A stretch of DNA of 64,000 bases from Arthrobacter sp. zg-Y1110 (GCF_025244865.1 NZ_CP104273.1:310001-374000), one strand, 5' to 3'; positions 41,610 to 49,963 are shown, counted from the first letter of the stretch. Program-made: numbers and translations. Notes: generated by a model not told the origin, from the letters alone.

Positions 41610-42010
41610 CCGCCTACGAGAGCATCATCCGCCCCATCCTCGATTCAGCCGTCGCCCTGGGTGCTACCGATGTCATCATCTTCGCTCCCGAACCCGCATC
41701 CGTTCCGGGCGACACCCTGTCAGGCTCGTATGCCGCCGTCAGGGGTCACGTCCGCCCCATGACGGACGCGCCGGCGGTGACCTCCGACGACGTCGAGCTC
41801 TTCCTTCGGGAAATCGGCCTTGAACTGGGCGGGGACTTCCAGGCGGAGGCCGACGGGTCCCTCGGGGAGGCGATCTGCTTCAATGCACGCCGTTCAGGGA
41901 ACCGGTCGATAGACATCTCCTTCCGGCACCTTCAGGGTGTCCCCCGCTCCGCTGATACCGGAAACGGCGGACATACTGCCTGGAAGAACCCGGAGGCCAC
42001 CGGTGTATAG
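41606..42010 (+). CDS. hypothetical protein, PilT/GspE-N-like
   Basis: 134 residues. SAVALGATDVIIFAPEP...GSYAAVRGHVRPM...VTSDDVELFLREIG recalls the N-terminal domain of type IV pilus and secretion ATPases (the GASDLHL region), and later RHLQGV recalls its end, but the ATPase core is absent. The resemblance is faint. It overlaps the next gene by 8 bp. Confidence 0.55.
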   Translation: MTAYESIIRPILDSAVALGATDVIIFAPEPASVPGDTLSGSYAAVRGHVRPMTDAPAVTSDDVELFLREIGLELGGDFQAEADGSLGEAICFNARRSGNRSIDISFRHLQGVPRSADTGNGGHTAWKNPEATGV

Positions 42011-42296
42011 GCGGCTTCCTCCCAAACGGCTCACGGACTCCCGCCCCGACTACCCGCAGATCAACACGTCCAACGAACTGGATGCCCTTCCTGACGGCTC
42101 GATCGTCATGATGGACCCGGACACCTCCACCTCCCCTGTGCTGTGGACGAGACTCGGACCCCTCTGGGTGAAACTGGACCCGCTGGCACGCCCCGGCGAG
42201 AGGGACGAGGCGTGGTCGATCCAGCTCTTCCGGCGCACGCTGACCCGGTACCGCCCCCGGAAGCTCGTACTGCTCTGGATGCCGCCCCGTGGCTGA
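42003..42296 (+). CDS. LPxGS-domain protein, 97 aa
   Basis: GTG behind GGAGG, inside the end of the previous gene. NELDALPDGSIVMMDPDTSTSPVLWTRLGPLWVKLDP is one copy of the LPxGSxV...LW unit that recurs at 46837, 47496, 55898 and 56985. Function unknown; small beta fold likely. Confidence 0.65.
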   Translation: MYRRLPPKRLTDSRPDYPQINTSNELDALPDGSIVMMDPDTSTSPVLWTRLGPLWVKLDPLARPGERDEAWSIQLFRRTLTRYRPRKLVLLWMPPRG

Positions 42297-42882
42297 AAAA
42301 CACACGGAGCGTTCAATGCTCGATGCGCTGCTGGAGCGGTACACCGACATCCGCCGCGGCACCATCACCGACCGTTGGATCCGGGCCGAGCACGTCCAGT
42401 CCGGCCTCGGCTACAGGGACGGCGCCCGGGTGGCCGACTTCGTGGCCGCGGACCGGCACTCCTCCACCATGGCCCTGCACGGGCACGAGGTGAAGATCTC
42501 CCGCGCGGACTGGCGCAACGAGCTCAAGGACCCGACCAAGGCTGAAGCCGTCAAGCGCTACATGACCCACTGGTGGCTGGTCGTGCCTGACGCGGACATC
42601 GTCAAGCCCGGCGAGCTGCCGGCGGACTGGGGCCTGATAGTCCTCAAAGACGGCAAGCTCCGGGCGAGGAAGACTGCACCGCGGCTGGATCCGGAACCGA
42701 TCCCGCTGGAGTTCTCCATCGCCCTGATGACCGGCGCCGCCCGGACCGGCCAGCGCGAAGTCCTGCACCGGGATGCCCCGCCTGCCCGCATGGGAGGCAG
42801 GTACGTCTGCGGCCTCTGCGGAATGCCGGCCCCCTGTGCCCACCACCAGCCGCGGGAAGCAGCCGGACGGATGGCTGCCTGA
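42289..42882 (+). CDS. MmcB-like PD-(D/E)XK nuclease-fold protein
   Basis: 197 residues from GTG, overlapping the previous gene by 8 bp. RVADFVAADRHSSTMALHGHEVKISRADWRNELKDPTKAEAVKRYMTHWWLVVP contains the D...EVK core and following KxxxY of MmcB family DNA-repair proteins. The C-terminal CGLCGMPAPCAHH adds a likely zinc site. Probably acts on DNA ends or damage; the activity is inferred from family only. Confidence 0.75.
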   Translation: MAEKHTERSMLDALLERYTDIRRGTITDRWIRAEHVQSGLGYRDGARVADFVAADRHSSTMALHGHEVKISRADWRNELKDPTKAEAVKRYMTHWWLVVPDADIVKPGELPADWGLIVLKDGKLRARKTAPRLDPEPIPLEFSIALMTGAARTGQREVLHRDAPPARMGGRYVCGLCGMPAPCAHHQPREAAGRMAA

Positions 42883-42949
42883 CCCCGGTGAATCCGTGGC
42901 AGTTGCCCCGGACCTCACCCATCCACTGAAAACCACCCTGGAGAGAACC

Positions 42950-43240
42950 ATGTTCAAGAACCTTTTCGCCCGCACCACCGCCGGGAACGCCCCAATGCCC
43001 GGCAAACGCCTGCAAACCATCGCGGAGGTTTTCGGCCTGCCCGCCATACTGCTGCTGCTTGCTTCGGCCGCCGCATTCCAGCTCGGCAAGTGGGGCCAGC
43101 GCCTGCAGTTCGACAGTCTTCAGCAGTGGATGTCCTGGGGGGACGGTGCCGCAACGGCCGGGTACCTGCTGACTGCCGTGTCACTTTCATTGCTCGCCCT
43201 GGACCGCGTCCGGGGCCGGATCCTCAGGGGAGTGTCATGA
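42950..43240 (+). CDS. two-span membrane protein, 96 aa
   Basis: ATG behind CTGGAGAG. Hydrophobic segments about 34-51 and 70-88, with charged ends. ATGA overlap with the next gene. Family not recognised. Confidence 0.6.
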   Translation: MFKNLFARTTAGNAPMPGKRLQTIAEVFGLPAILLLLASAAAFQLGKWGQRLQFDSLQQWMSWGDGAATAGYLLTAVSLSLLALDRVRGRILRGVS

Positions 43241-43395
43241 GCACGAAACCGAACAAGGCCAAAGAGCGCGCCGAGTCCTATATCGACCCAGTGCAGATCG
43301 TTTCCTGGGCAGCCATAATCATCGTCCTGGCACTCCTCTTCGCCTGGCCGCTCGGCCGACTCATTACCCGGGCGCTGCTGGTGCTTGCCGGCTGA
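43237..43395 (+). CDS. micro membrane protein, 52 aa
   Basis: ATGA coupling with the previous gene. Hydrophilic N terminus (KPNKAKERAESYIDP), one membrane span (about 21-43), short basic tail. Typical of small phage or plasmid membrane proteins. Confidence 0.55.
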   Translation: MSTKPNKAKERAESYIDPVQIVSWAAIIIVLALLFAWPLGRLITRALLVLAG

Positions 43396-43468
43396 CCCCG
43401 CCGCTTTGGCGCTGCCTGCCCGTCCCCGTGCGCGCACTGTCCGGTGGTTCTGCAGTTTTCCTATCCCG

Positions 43469-43480
43469 CCGCACACAGGT
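43469..43480 (+). promoter_or_regulatory. degenerate repeat promoter
   Basis: CCGCACACAGGT with only 4 nt before ATG 43485 and no -35 match. Retained because the 9-base core and position fit. Confidence 0.35.
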
Positions 43481-43484
43481 AGGC

Positions 43485-44390
43485 ATGAACCTGAACAGAA
43501 TTTTCAAACGCAAGCCCGCCGGTGTCTCCGACGGAGGCCAATTCGCCCACGACCAGAAGGCAGAGTCCGCAGTGACTCTCGCTGCACCCCCGGAAACCCG
43601 GGATACGGCGAAACTGAAGATGGGCGAATGGACACCGTACGGGGCGGCAGAACCCTTCAAGATCGAAGCGGAAGGAGTCCAGCGCTTCATGACCGGAGAT
43701 GATGGGGATTACCTCCGTCTCTCCGAGGAGCGCAACGCGGCAATTCCGGAGGAGTACCGCAGTGAGAACCGCTTCTACGCCGCGCACGACTACTACTACG
43801 GGCGGCCCAAGGCCGACGTGATGGACGTCGTAAAGGTCACCCACCCGGATGCCTTTGAGGAGGAGGAAGTGGAGTGGGCACGGGACCGCATCGCCGTCAG
43901 GGATGCACCCCAGGACGTCCAGGAGGACCTGAGCGAGATCCAGAAGCGGTCCTCGATCGCCCGGGACAAGGCAGATCGGGTCCGCGAGGAAATGGCCCGG
44001 CTCGAAGCCGTCGAAAGGAAATGGGCCGCCTCCACGGTCGCCGCCGGCACGCTCGAGCACTTCCCCCAGGCGAAGGAAGTCAGCTACCTCCTGCACGGAG
44101 ACAACCTGGTGGGGTCCGTCAGCGTCACCGACGGTGAGAAGACACTCGGCAGCCTGTCCATGAAGCAGGACGGGGCCATCGACGGCACCGGACACGAAGC
44201 CGGCCAGGAGTACCTGCACACCGTCATCAGCAGGCTTGAGGACGTGCCGGACAGCTGGATGGCGGAGCAGGGAGCACAGGTGTCCGAGCCCGACGCCAAC
44301 GGCGAGAGGGTCCTGACCATCGACATCCACTCAGCCCTCAACATGGCAGCTGAACGCTACCGCGACGAAGACCACCGCTGGCGGAGCTAA
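43485..44390 (+). CDS. hypothetical protein with N-terminal GGQF tag
   Basis: 301 residues. Residues 12-33 read GVSDGGQFA...KAESAVTLAAP, the same tag as on the NAD+-dependent ligase (7908) and the protein at 54376 (-). The rest holds a long charged coiled coil (RSSIARDKADRVREEMARLEAVERK) and a C-terminal alpha/beta domain (EVSYLLHGDNLVGSVSVTDGEKTLGSL). Role unknown; the tag may be a targeting or packaging signal. Confidence 0.7.
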   Translation: MNLNRIFKRKPAGVSDGGQFAHDQKAESAVTLAAPPETRDTAKLKMGEWTPYGAAEPFKIEAEGVQRFMTGDDGDYLRLSEERNAAIPEEYRSENRFYAAHDYYYGRPKADVMDVVKVTHPDAFEEEEVEWARDRIAVRDAPQDVQEDLSEIQKRSSIARDKADRVREEMARLEAVERKWAASTVAAGTLEHFPQAKEVSYLLHGDNLVGSVSVTDGEKTLGSLSMKQDGAIDGTGHEAGQEYLHTVISRLEDVPDSWMAEQGAQVSEPDANGERVLTIDIHSALNMAAERYRDEDHRWRS

Positions 44391-44408
44391 GCAACCGCGT
44401 AGGTAAAG

Positions 44409-44440
44409 AGAAGGCCCGCACTATCCGGTGCGGGCCTTCT
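44409..44440 (+). terminator. intrinsic terminator
   Basis: Perfect 13-bp stem AGAAGGCCCGCAC/GTGCGGGCCTTCT with a 6-nt loop and TTC tail. Confidence 0.8.
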
Positions 44441-44461
44441 TCATGTCCGGGCCCGTCCGGT

Positions 44462-44493
44462 GTGCAGGGAACCGGCCCCGTCCGCACACATAC
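44462..44493 (+). promoter_or_regulatory. repeat promoter, leadered
   Basis: GTGCAGGG, 12 nt, CCGCACACATAC; ATG 44536 is 42 nt downstream behind GAAAGG. Confidence 0.65.
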
Positions 44494-44535
44494 GAATTGC
44501 CGGCACACCGGCATCCCGCCGACGAAAGGCCCTCC

Positions 44536-45183
44536 ATGTTCACCGCTCCCGCCCGCAAGCTGGCAAACGCCCTGGTAAACGCTTCGCTCTTCGTGGATTC
44601 AAAGCCCGGCGAGCACCGTGGACACCTGGCCGGCATCCGGGTCCGGGTCACCTCATCCCTGCTGGATGCAACCGGAACGGACGCCTACATCCTCGCCCAG
44701 GGGCGCACTGAAGGAACCAGCCCCGGAGATGAATGGGCTGCCCTGCTGTCGGCCGTCGAACTCAAGCCGGCCCTGGCCGCCCTGAAACGCGCCCGCGGCA
44801 ATGCCGGAGTCGACTTCGACGGCTCCTCCGTCATCTTCACCATCGCCGATGAGACGTTCGAAGTACCCGTCATGGAAGGCGTGGATAAGTTCGCCGGCAT
44901 GGACAGCCTCTTCCCCGCTGCCGTGGAGCACCGCAACAGCCCCGGCTACATGGCCCTGGACCCGGCACTCCTGGCGAAGCTGGGAAAGCTGAAGGACTAC
45001 GACGCCGCCAACACCAGGGTCGAACGTTTCCACCCGCATTCGCTGGCCATCGGGCTGAACCCTGATTCGGGCAAGCCCGCAGTTGCCGCCTTCGGCCCGG
45101 ATTTCCGTCTGGTGATCGCGGTCCGGCGTACCTCCGGCATCCCGGTGGAGCTGGACGAAGTCTGCACCGGCTGGGCCTCCTGA
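44536..45183 (+). CDS. possible DNA sliding-clamp-like (DnaN-like) protein
   Basis: 215 residues. Blocks such as VRVTSSLLDATGTDAYILAQ, VDFDGSSVIFTIADETFEVPV and GYMALDPALLAKLGKLK resemble parts of bacterial or phage beta-clamp domains, and AIGLNPDSGKPAVAAFGPDFRLVIAVRR resembles the clamp C-terminal PVR region. It is shorter than a full three-domain clamp (about 370 aa). An unrelated fold is possible. Confidence 0.45.
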   Translation: MFTAPARKLANALVNASLFVDSKPGEHRGHLAGIRVRVTSSLLDATGTDAYILAQGRTEGTSPGDEWAALLSAVELKPALAALKRARGNAGVDFDGSSVIFTIADETFEVPVMEGVDKFAGMDSLFPAAVEHRNSPGYMALDPALLAKLGKLKDYDAANTRVERFHPHSLAIGLNPDSGKPAVAAFGPDFRLVIAVRRTSGIPVELDEVCTGWAS

Positions 45184-45223
45184 CCTTTCCCGGGCGCCGG
45201 TCCAGCCCGGGCCGGCACCCGGT

Positions 45224-45255
45224 GGGGACAAACACCTGGTCGTCCGCACACATGA
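45224..45255 (+). promoter_or_regulatory. repeat promoter upstream of the sigma factor
   Basis: GGGGACAA, 12 nt, CCGCACACATGA, 5 nt, ATG 45261. The last bases of the 12-mer differ from consensus (TGA for TAG). Suggests the sigma gene sits in its own regulon. Confidence 0.75.
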
Positions 45256-45260
45256 GGGAC

Positions 45261-46373
45261 ATGAACGAGATCCATCCCGCCGACAGGGCCGAGAACGCCG
45301 AAGCATCCTACGAAGGACCGGCGTCCCCGGACCACGAACGGAGGCGCGCCGACGACATCAAGACCTATCTGTCGACCATCGGCCGGTACAAGCTCCTCAA
45401 GCCCGAAGAGGAGAAGGAACTCGGTGCTGCCATCGAAGCGGGCCTGTATGCACAGCACCTGCTCGGGGACGGAACCGAACGCAGCCGCAGGGAAGCCCTG
45501 GACCTCGAGCTGCTGGCCCGCCGCGGACGGGAAGCAAACGATAAGTTCTTCCACGCCAACCTTCGCCTCGTCGTCTCCATCGCACGCCGCTTCGGCGGCC
45601 GCGGCATGGATCTCCTGGACATCATCCAGGAAGGCAACATCGGACTGATGACCGCCGTGGAGCGCTTCGATTACACGATGGACATCAAGTTCTCCACCTA
45701 CGCCACCTGGTGGATCAGGCAGGCCGTAAGCCGTGCCGTCGCCGACCAGAGCCGCACCATCCGTTTCCCGATCCACTACCACGACGTCATCACGAAGTTC
45801 CATGCCGTCACCACAAAGCTGGAAGGGACCCTGGGACGTTTCCCTGAAGCGGAAGAGGTCGCCGAAGCCACCGGCATGGCCGTGGAAGCCGTACTCCTGG
45901 CCCGCCGCCGCACCCAGCCGATCCTTTCGCTGGATGCCCGCATCAACGACGGCGACGAGGACGACGAAGGCCTGGAAGGCTTCGACGCGCGCTACCAGAC
46001 CATCCATGAGCCGGAGGCTCCGGACCCGTTCGACTTTGCCGAGCACCACGACCTGAACCGGGCACTGACCAGCGCGCTGGATCTTCTCCCGGCGCGCGAA
46101 GCGCACATCCTGGCACTGCGGCACGGTCTTACCGACGGACTCCCGCGCACCCTCCAGGAAACCGGCGACATCCTGGGCCTCACCCGCGAACGTATCCGCC
46201 AGCTGGAAGTCAAAGCGATCGACACCCTCCGCCAGCCGGAGAACACCGGTGCCCTCATGGACTTCTTCGAACCCGACCAGGGCTACACCGTCCCCGTCCG
46301 CACTGTCCGGCGCCGCACGGCCAAGGTCCTGCCGTTCCTTCCTGCGGCCGAACAGACACTGGCCGCAGCCTAA
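45261..46373 (+). CDS. sigma-70 family RNA polymerase sigma factor
   Basis: 370 residues, no region 1.1. Region 1.2 at about 32-65; region 2 at 94-170 with core-binding and DNA-melting motifs (LLDIIQEGNIGLMTAVERFDY, FSTYATWWIRQAVSRAVADQ); region 3 to about 245; region 4.2 at 299-325 (LGLTRERIRQLEVKAI). In region 2.4, Gln154 matches E. coli Gln437, but Ser157 replaces Thr440, both of which contact the -12 base. Region 4.2 keeps the Arg-Glu-Arg -35 contacts of primary sigma factors. It is a second, element-borne primary-type sigma, the best candidate for reading the repeated promoter. Leaderless, with its own copy of the promoter. Confidence 0.9.
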   Translation: MNEIHPADRAENAEASYEGPASPDHERRRADDIKTYLSTIGRYKLLKPEEEKELGAAIEAGLYAQHLLGDGTERSRREALDLELLARRGREANDKFFHANLRLVVSIARRFGGRGMDLLDIIQEGNIGLMTAVERFDYTMDIKFSTYATWWIRQAVSRAVADQSRTIRFPIHYHDVITKFHAVTTKLEGTLGRFPEAEEVAEATGMAVEAVLLARRRTQPILSLDARINDGDEDDEGLEGFDARYQTIHEPEAPDPFDFAEHHDLNRALTSALDLLPAREAHILALRHGLTDGLPRTLQETGDILGLTRERIRQLEVKAIDTLRQPENTGALMDFFEPDQGYTVPVRTVRRRTAKVLPFLPAAEQTLAAA

Positions 46374-46410
46374 ACAGGACGGCACCTACGGGCAGCGGCG
46401 CCGGCCTGCC

Positions 46411-46442
46411 GGTGAAAGGTCCGCACCTGTCCGCACACATAG
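46411..46442 (+). promoter_or_regulatory. repeat promoter, leaderless
   Basis: GGTGAAAG, 12 nt, CCGCACACATAG, 5 nt, ATG 46448. Confidence 0.85.
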
Positions 46443-46447
46443 GGGAT

Positions 46448-46840
46448 ATGAACACGAACCTTGAGCAGATCACCCAGATGGCAGCCGACGCCAGCAACCC
46501 TGAGTGGCTTATCAGCACTGCCCGTGGGGATATGACCACCCGCGGGCAGGAGTACTTCCACCTGGTTGAGGAAGCCCTGGATGAGCGGTACGGACGCAAC
46601 GCACTGGACTTCGGTACGGACCACCGCACCGCGTACTTGACGGTTGCCGCGGTGAACTCTGCCCCCGTGATGGCAGCGTCACTGCTTTCCCTCTCCGCCC
46701 TGGCTGAGTCGATCCCCGACGACGCCCCCGAAGCGCTGCGTGAAATGGCTGCCGCCATCCTCGACGCCGCCGCTTCGGTTCCCGATGTCCGCCCGGCGCC
46801 GGGCCATCTCTCCGAAAAGAAAGAAGGGGCAGCAGCATGA
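46448..46840 (+). CDS. hypothetical protein, 130 aa
   Basis: Leaderless first gene of a four-gene operon after the sigma gene. Helical, acidic C terminus. No motif recognised. ATGA overlap downstream. Confidence 0.65.
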   Translation: MNTNLEQITQMAADASNPEWLISTARGDMTTRGQEYFHLVEEALDERYGRNALDFGTDHRTAYLTVAAVNSAPVMAASLLSLSALAESIPDDAPEALREMAAAILDAAASVPDVRPAPGHLSEKKEGAAA

Positions 46841-47499
46841 GCCTTTCGCATCCGATGACCTTCAACGGGGTCACCTACCGGGCCCGCCGGGCCATCATCG
46901 TAAAGAGCCACTTCGGTATCTCCGACCACGGCGGCGTGATGACCATCGACCTGCACCTGTCCTACCCCGACGGCGGCCCCGGCCTTACCAGCATCGGCGG
47001 CTATGCCCTTGACGGCAAGGCAGTACGCGGAGAACGCACCAGCACCGCCTACGGCATGGACTACGCAGTGAAGGTCATGGCTGCGGTCGGTGCAAGCTCA
47101 TGGGAAGACGTCCAGGGCCGCGAATGCCTGGCATTGTTCTCCGTCCCCTCAAGCTCTGAATCCGACGACGAGGACTTCTGGGGCCGGCACCCCGTGGGCA
47201 TCGCCACCTCCGACGGCACGAACGCCTTCTTCCCGCAGACCCACTCCGCCTTCTGGGCCGAGCGCGGCACCGCTGCACCGAAACCTTCCGAAGAGCTGTC
47301 CGGCTCACAGCTGTCACAGCTGCCTGCAGGATCCAGCGTCGGCTTCATCAACAAGACGGACGCCTCCTCGGGGGTGGCCATCTGCGGCGGGAACGGACTC
47401 TGGTCGGCAACAGGCATCGGAGACGACCTCGATGACTACGCCCTCTGGGCACGCACCGCCCGCATCTACTACCTCGGCACAGTCATTCCGGCCGTATGA
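46837..47499 (+). CDS. LPxGS-domain protein, 220 aa
   Basis: N-terminal 140 residues unknown (begins MSLSHPMTFNGVTYRARRAIIV). The last 70 (SQLSQLPAGSSVGFINKTDASSGVAICGGNGLWSATGIGDDLDDYALW) are an LPxGS unit paralogous to the next protein. Coupled at both ends by ATGA overlaps. Confidence 0.7.
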   Translation: MSLSHPMTFNGVTYRARRAIIVKSHFGISDHGGVMTIDLHLSYPDGGPGLTSIGGYALDGKAVRGERTSTAYGMDYAVKVMAAVGASSWEDVQGRECLALFSVPSSSESDDEDFWGRHPVGIATSDGTNAFFPQTHSAFWAERGTAAPKPSEELSGSQLSQLPAGSSVGFINKTDASSGVAICGGNGLWSATGIGDDLDDYALWARTARIYYLGTVIPAV

Positions 47500-47831
47500 G
47501 CGACGGTGCGCGCGGAGGAAACATTCTCCTCATTCCGGAAAACACAGAAGAATGGAACAGCAACAGTTCACACGCGGCCAACCGCCACCCCGAAAGGACA
47601 CCCGCATTGGGCACCCCCGTCGACGACCTCGCCCAGCTGACGGCGCTCGAACCCGGAACCTCCGTCCGCGTCTCCGGGCGCATCGGACCGGGGCTGGCCC
47701 TGCGCAACGAGGACGGCAGCTGGTCGGCCACCGGTATCAGCACTCCGCTGTGCGACGAGGAACTCTGGGAGTACTTCGGCTCGATCACCGTTCTGTCCCG
47801 GCCGCGCATGATGGAGGGTGAGTGTGCCTGA
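47496..47831 (+). CDS. LPxGS-domain protein, 111 aa
   Basis: ATG at 47496 overlaps the previous stop; an internal TTG at 47607 behind AAAGGA is a possible second start that would begin exactly at the domain. LTALEPGTSVRVSGRIGPGLALRNEDGSWSATGI aligns with the preceding protein's C-terminal unit. Confidence 0.65.
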   Translation: MSDGARGGNILLIPENTEEWNSNSSHAANRHPERTPALGTPVDDLAQLTALEPGTSVRVSGRIGPGLALRNEDGSWSATGISTPLCDEELWEYFGSITVLSRPRMMEGECA

Positions 47832-48234
47832 GCCCGTGACCCCTGCCGCGGCGCTGCTGGAGGAAATCACAGCCGCCCACCAGTTCACCCATTCCACTGA
47901 AGGCGACGGATGGTCCGAACCCCTGGTGGAGAGCTACGACTGCTCGTGCAGCCACAGCCATTACGGCTTCTGGGTGCAGGAAGACCCCCGGCACACCGGC
48001 CGGCGTGAACTCCACGACGACGTCGGGACGTTCCTCAATGAGCACTCAGCCCACCTGGTCCGCGTGCTCGCCCCTGCCCTCGAGGCAGCCTGGGATGCCG
48101 GCCATGAGTCAGGCACACGGCAGGCTGCCCGGCCCACCCGCATCGACCTGGCCGGCGACCACAACCCCTACCGCCGCGGTCAGGACACCGTAGCCAGCCA
48201 GGCAGTCCGGTACCCCCGCCGTCCTGTGGAATAA
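47824..48234 (+). CDS. hypothetical protein, 136 aa
   Basis: GTG 47824 sits 5 nt after GGAGGG (a GTG at 47818 is too close). YDCSCSHSHYGF could bind metal. Overlaps the preceding gene by 8 bp and ends at a strong terminator. Confidence 0.65.
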   Translation: MPEPVTPAAALLEEITAAHQFTHSTEGDGWSEPLVESYDCSCSHSHYGFWVQEDPRHTGRRELHDDVGTFLNEHSAHLVRVLAPALEAAWDAGHESGTRQAARPTRIDLAGDHNPYRRGQDTVASQAVRYPRRPVE

Positions 48235-48248
48235 CGTCAGTGCTGCCA

Positions 48249-48274
48249 GCCCCGCCGGGCAAGACCGGCGGGGC
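48249..48274 (+). terminator. intrinsic terminator
   Basis: Perfect 10-bp stem GCCCCGCCGG/CCGGCGGGGC, 6-nt loop, followed by TTTT: the most canonical terminator in the window. Confidence 0.85.
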
Positions 48275-48298
48275 TTTTCCATGCCCGGGTGGCGCCCC

Positions 48299-48330
48299 GT
48301 CGAGAGATCCGCCGTCCTCCGCACACATAG
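48299..48330 (+). promoter_or_regulatory. repeat promoter with the longest leader
   Basis: GTCGAGAG, 12 nt, CCGCACACATAG. GTG 48436 is 105 nt downstream; the leader also holds a second CCGCACAC core near 48395. Confidence 0.7.
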
Positions 48331-48435
48331 AGCCCATAAGCACCCTGCAACAGGGGATGCCCGCCAAACTTTTCCGGGCGCCGGCTTCCAAGGCCCCGCA
48401 CACTGTCCATAACTGCCCGAACGGGAGTACACCAA

Positions 48436-48825
48436 GTGAATGAAAGACCGCAGTCCGCATCTGCAGCCGCAGAGCCCCTCCTTCTTGCCGCCCCGGAGTC
48501 CGTCGTCCTCGAAATGAACAAGCCGGCACGGCCCGTCTTCGCCGTCCAGCGCCCGCTGTCCCTGACCCGTTCCATCGAGATCGCCGATGCTCTCACATCG
48601 CTTCACGGGACAGGGATCACCGTCGAGGAGATGGGGAACCGGTTCGTATTCTTCACCCCCGGCCGCCGCTGCTCGTGCCTGCACTGCTGCAGGTACCTGG
48701 CATTCTTCGCCGACCGCTCCCCTGAACACGTCATGGCCATGCCGTGCACCGAATGCGGCAACGACCGGTGCCCGAGGGCCATCCGCCACACCCAGAACTG
48801 CACCGGCGGGGCAAAAGCCCTGTGA
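48436..48825 (+). CDS. cysteine-rich hypothetical protein, 129 aa
   Basis: GTG start. The C-terminal half carries CSCLHCCRYL, CTECGNDRC and CTGG, eight cysteines that could bind two zinc ions or an iron-sulfur cluster. First of three genes (48436-49886). Function unknown. Confidence 0.65.
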   Translation: MNERPQSASAAAEPLLLAAPESVVLEMNKPARPVFAVQRPLSLTRSIEIADALTSLHGTGITVEEMGNRFVFFTPGRRCSCLHCCRYLAFFADRSPEHVMAMPCTECGNDRCPRAIRHTQNCTGGAKAL

Positions 48826-49547
48826 GCACGACACCTCCGGACCTTGCCACCGTGGACCTCACCTCCGAGGGCCTCGTCATCACCCTGCTGGACGGCACCG
48901 CCTACACGGCAGTCTTCTCCTTCCCGGTCCCCATGGAGAAGCGGACCTGCACCGACGGCAGTCACGGCAAAGCATTCCCCGACGTCCTCGTCACCGACGA
49001 AAAGGGCCTTGCCGCCCACTGGCACATCGGAGGCCGGGCGAAGCTTCCCGAGGTGGTGAACAACGCCGTAGCCTCACACTTCAAGGACGTGGTGGAAAGA
49101 GAGCATGCCGCCGCCGGTTACCGCCGCCTGCTTCCCGTCCCCGAGGCCGTCGTCGAACAGTTCCGCCAGACCGACCCTGACGCGACGGTTGAAGAGATCC
49201 GCCTGGCCGACGCCGCACACCGCGGAATGGTTGCAGACCTTGGCATGGGTTCGCGCACCACCGCCCTGTGGATTGCCCGGAACTACATTCAGGCCGAGGT
49301 GCACTACGCTGTGGTCGAAGACCTTGAAGCCGACGTCGTGGAACTGGAAGATAAAAACCGGGACCTGAATGAGCAGGTGGAGAGCCACTCCGAGTGCTCC
49401 AGTTCCGGCGAAGACGAGCCCTCGCCCAAGGTTGCCGGAATCCTGAGCGCCGTAGAACTTCTGCGCACCCAGGGCGCCAAAGTGCTTGAGTTCCGTGCCG
49501 GCCGGGACGACGTCGAGAAGGTGATCGACCTGCTCGACGCTGCGTAG
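48822..49547 (+). CDS. hypothetical protein, 241 aa
   Basis: GTG overlaps the previous stop. Beta-rich N terminus (LVITLLDGTAYTAVFSF), then helices and an acidic coiled coil (VVEDLEADVVELEDKNRDLNEQVESH). No motif recognised. Confidence 0.65.
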   Translation: MSTTPPDLATVDLTSEGLVITLLDGTAYTAVFSFPVPMEKRTCTDGSHGKAFPDVLVTDEKGLAAHWHIGGRAKLPEVVNNAVASHFKDVVEREHAAAGYRRLLPVPEAVVEQFRQTDPDATVEEIRLADAAHRGMVADLGMGSRTTALWIARNYIQAEVHYAVVEDLEADVVELEDKNRDLNEQVESHSECSSSGEDEPSPKVAGILSAVELLRTQGAKVLEFRAGRDDVEKVIDLLDAA

Positions 49548-49565
49548 CCCAGGAAGGGGCGTGCC

Positions 49566-49886
49566 ATGACTGCCATCATCGAGCAGAATGCCGTTGGCAA
49601 CCGGAGAGAGTTCACCCTCACCGTGTCCGCCCATGCGGACATCAGCCGCGGCGGCGGATCCGTTCGGCAGACACTCATCCAGGCAAGGGCAGCCCGCACG
49701 CCCGACGGCTACACCAGCGCCGACACCAGGGTGCTCAGTGACGACTTCACCTGGACAACCATCCTCAGCCTGACCGGCGACATGGCTGCCGTTCCGGAGC
49801 CGGCACCCGGGGAAGACTTCATCCAGACCCTGAAGAATTACGGGCTGGACCTGGTCGAACGGACCATCCGGATCATCTCGCTTTAG
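49566..49886 (+). CDS. hypothetical protein, 106 aa
   Basis: 18 bp after the previous gene; ATG behind GGAAGG. Beta-rich (REFTLTVSAHADISRGGGSVRQTLIQ), soluble. Family not recognised. Confidence 0.65.
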   Translation: MTAIIEQNAVGNRREFTLTVSAHADISRGGGSVRQTLIQARAARTPDGYTSADTRVLSDDFTWTTILSLTGDMAAVPEPAPGEDFIQTLKNYGLDLVERTIRIISL

Positions 49887-49890
49887 GGGC

Positions 49891-49922
49891 GGGGAGAGAT
49901 CCTGCAGCGTCCGCACACATAA
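49891..49922 (+). promoter_or_regulatory. repeat promoter, leadered
   Basis: GGGGAGAG, 12 nt, CCGCACACATAA; ATG 49964 is 41 nt downstream. Confidence 0.8.
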
Positions 49923-49963
49923 AGGGGTACCGGCACTTCCGGCCGGACCTACCGAAAGACCCC

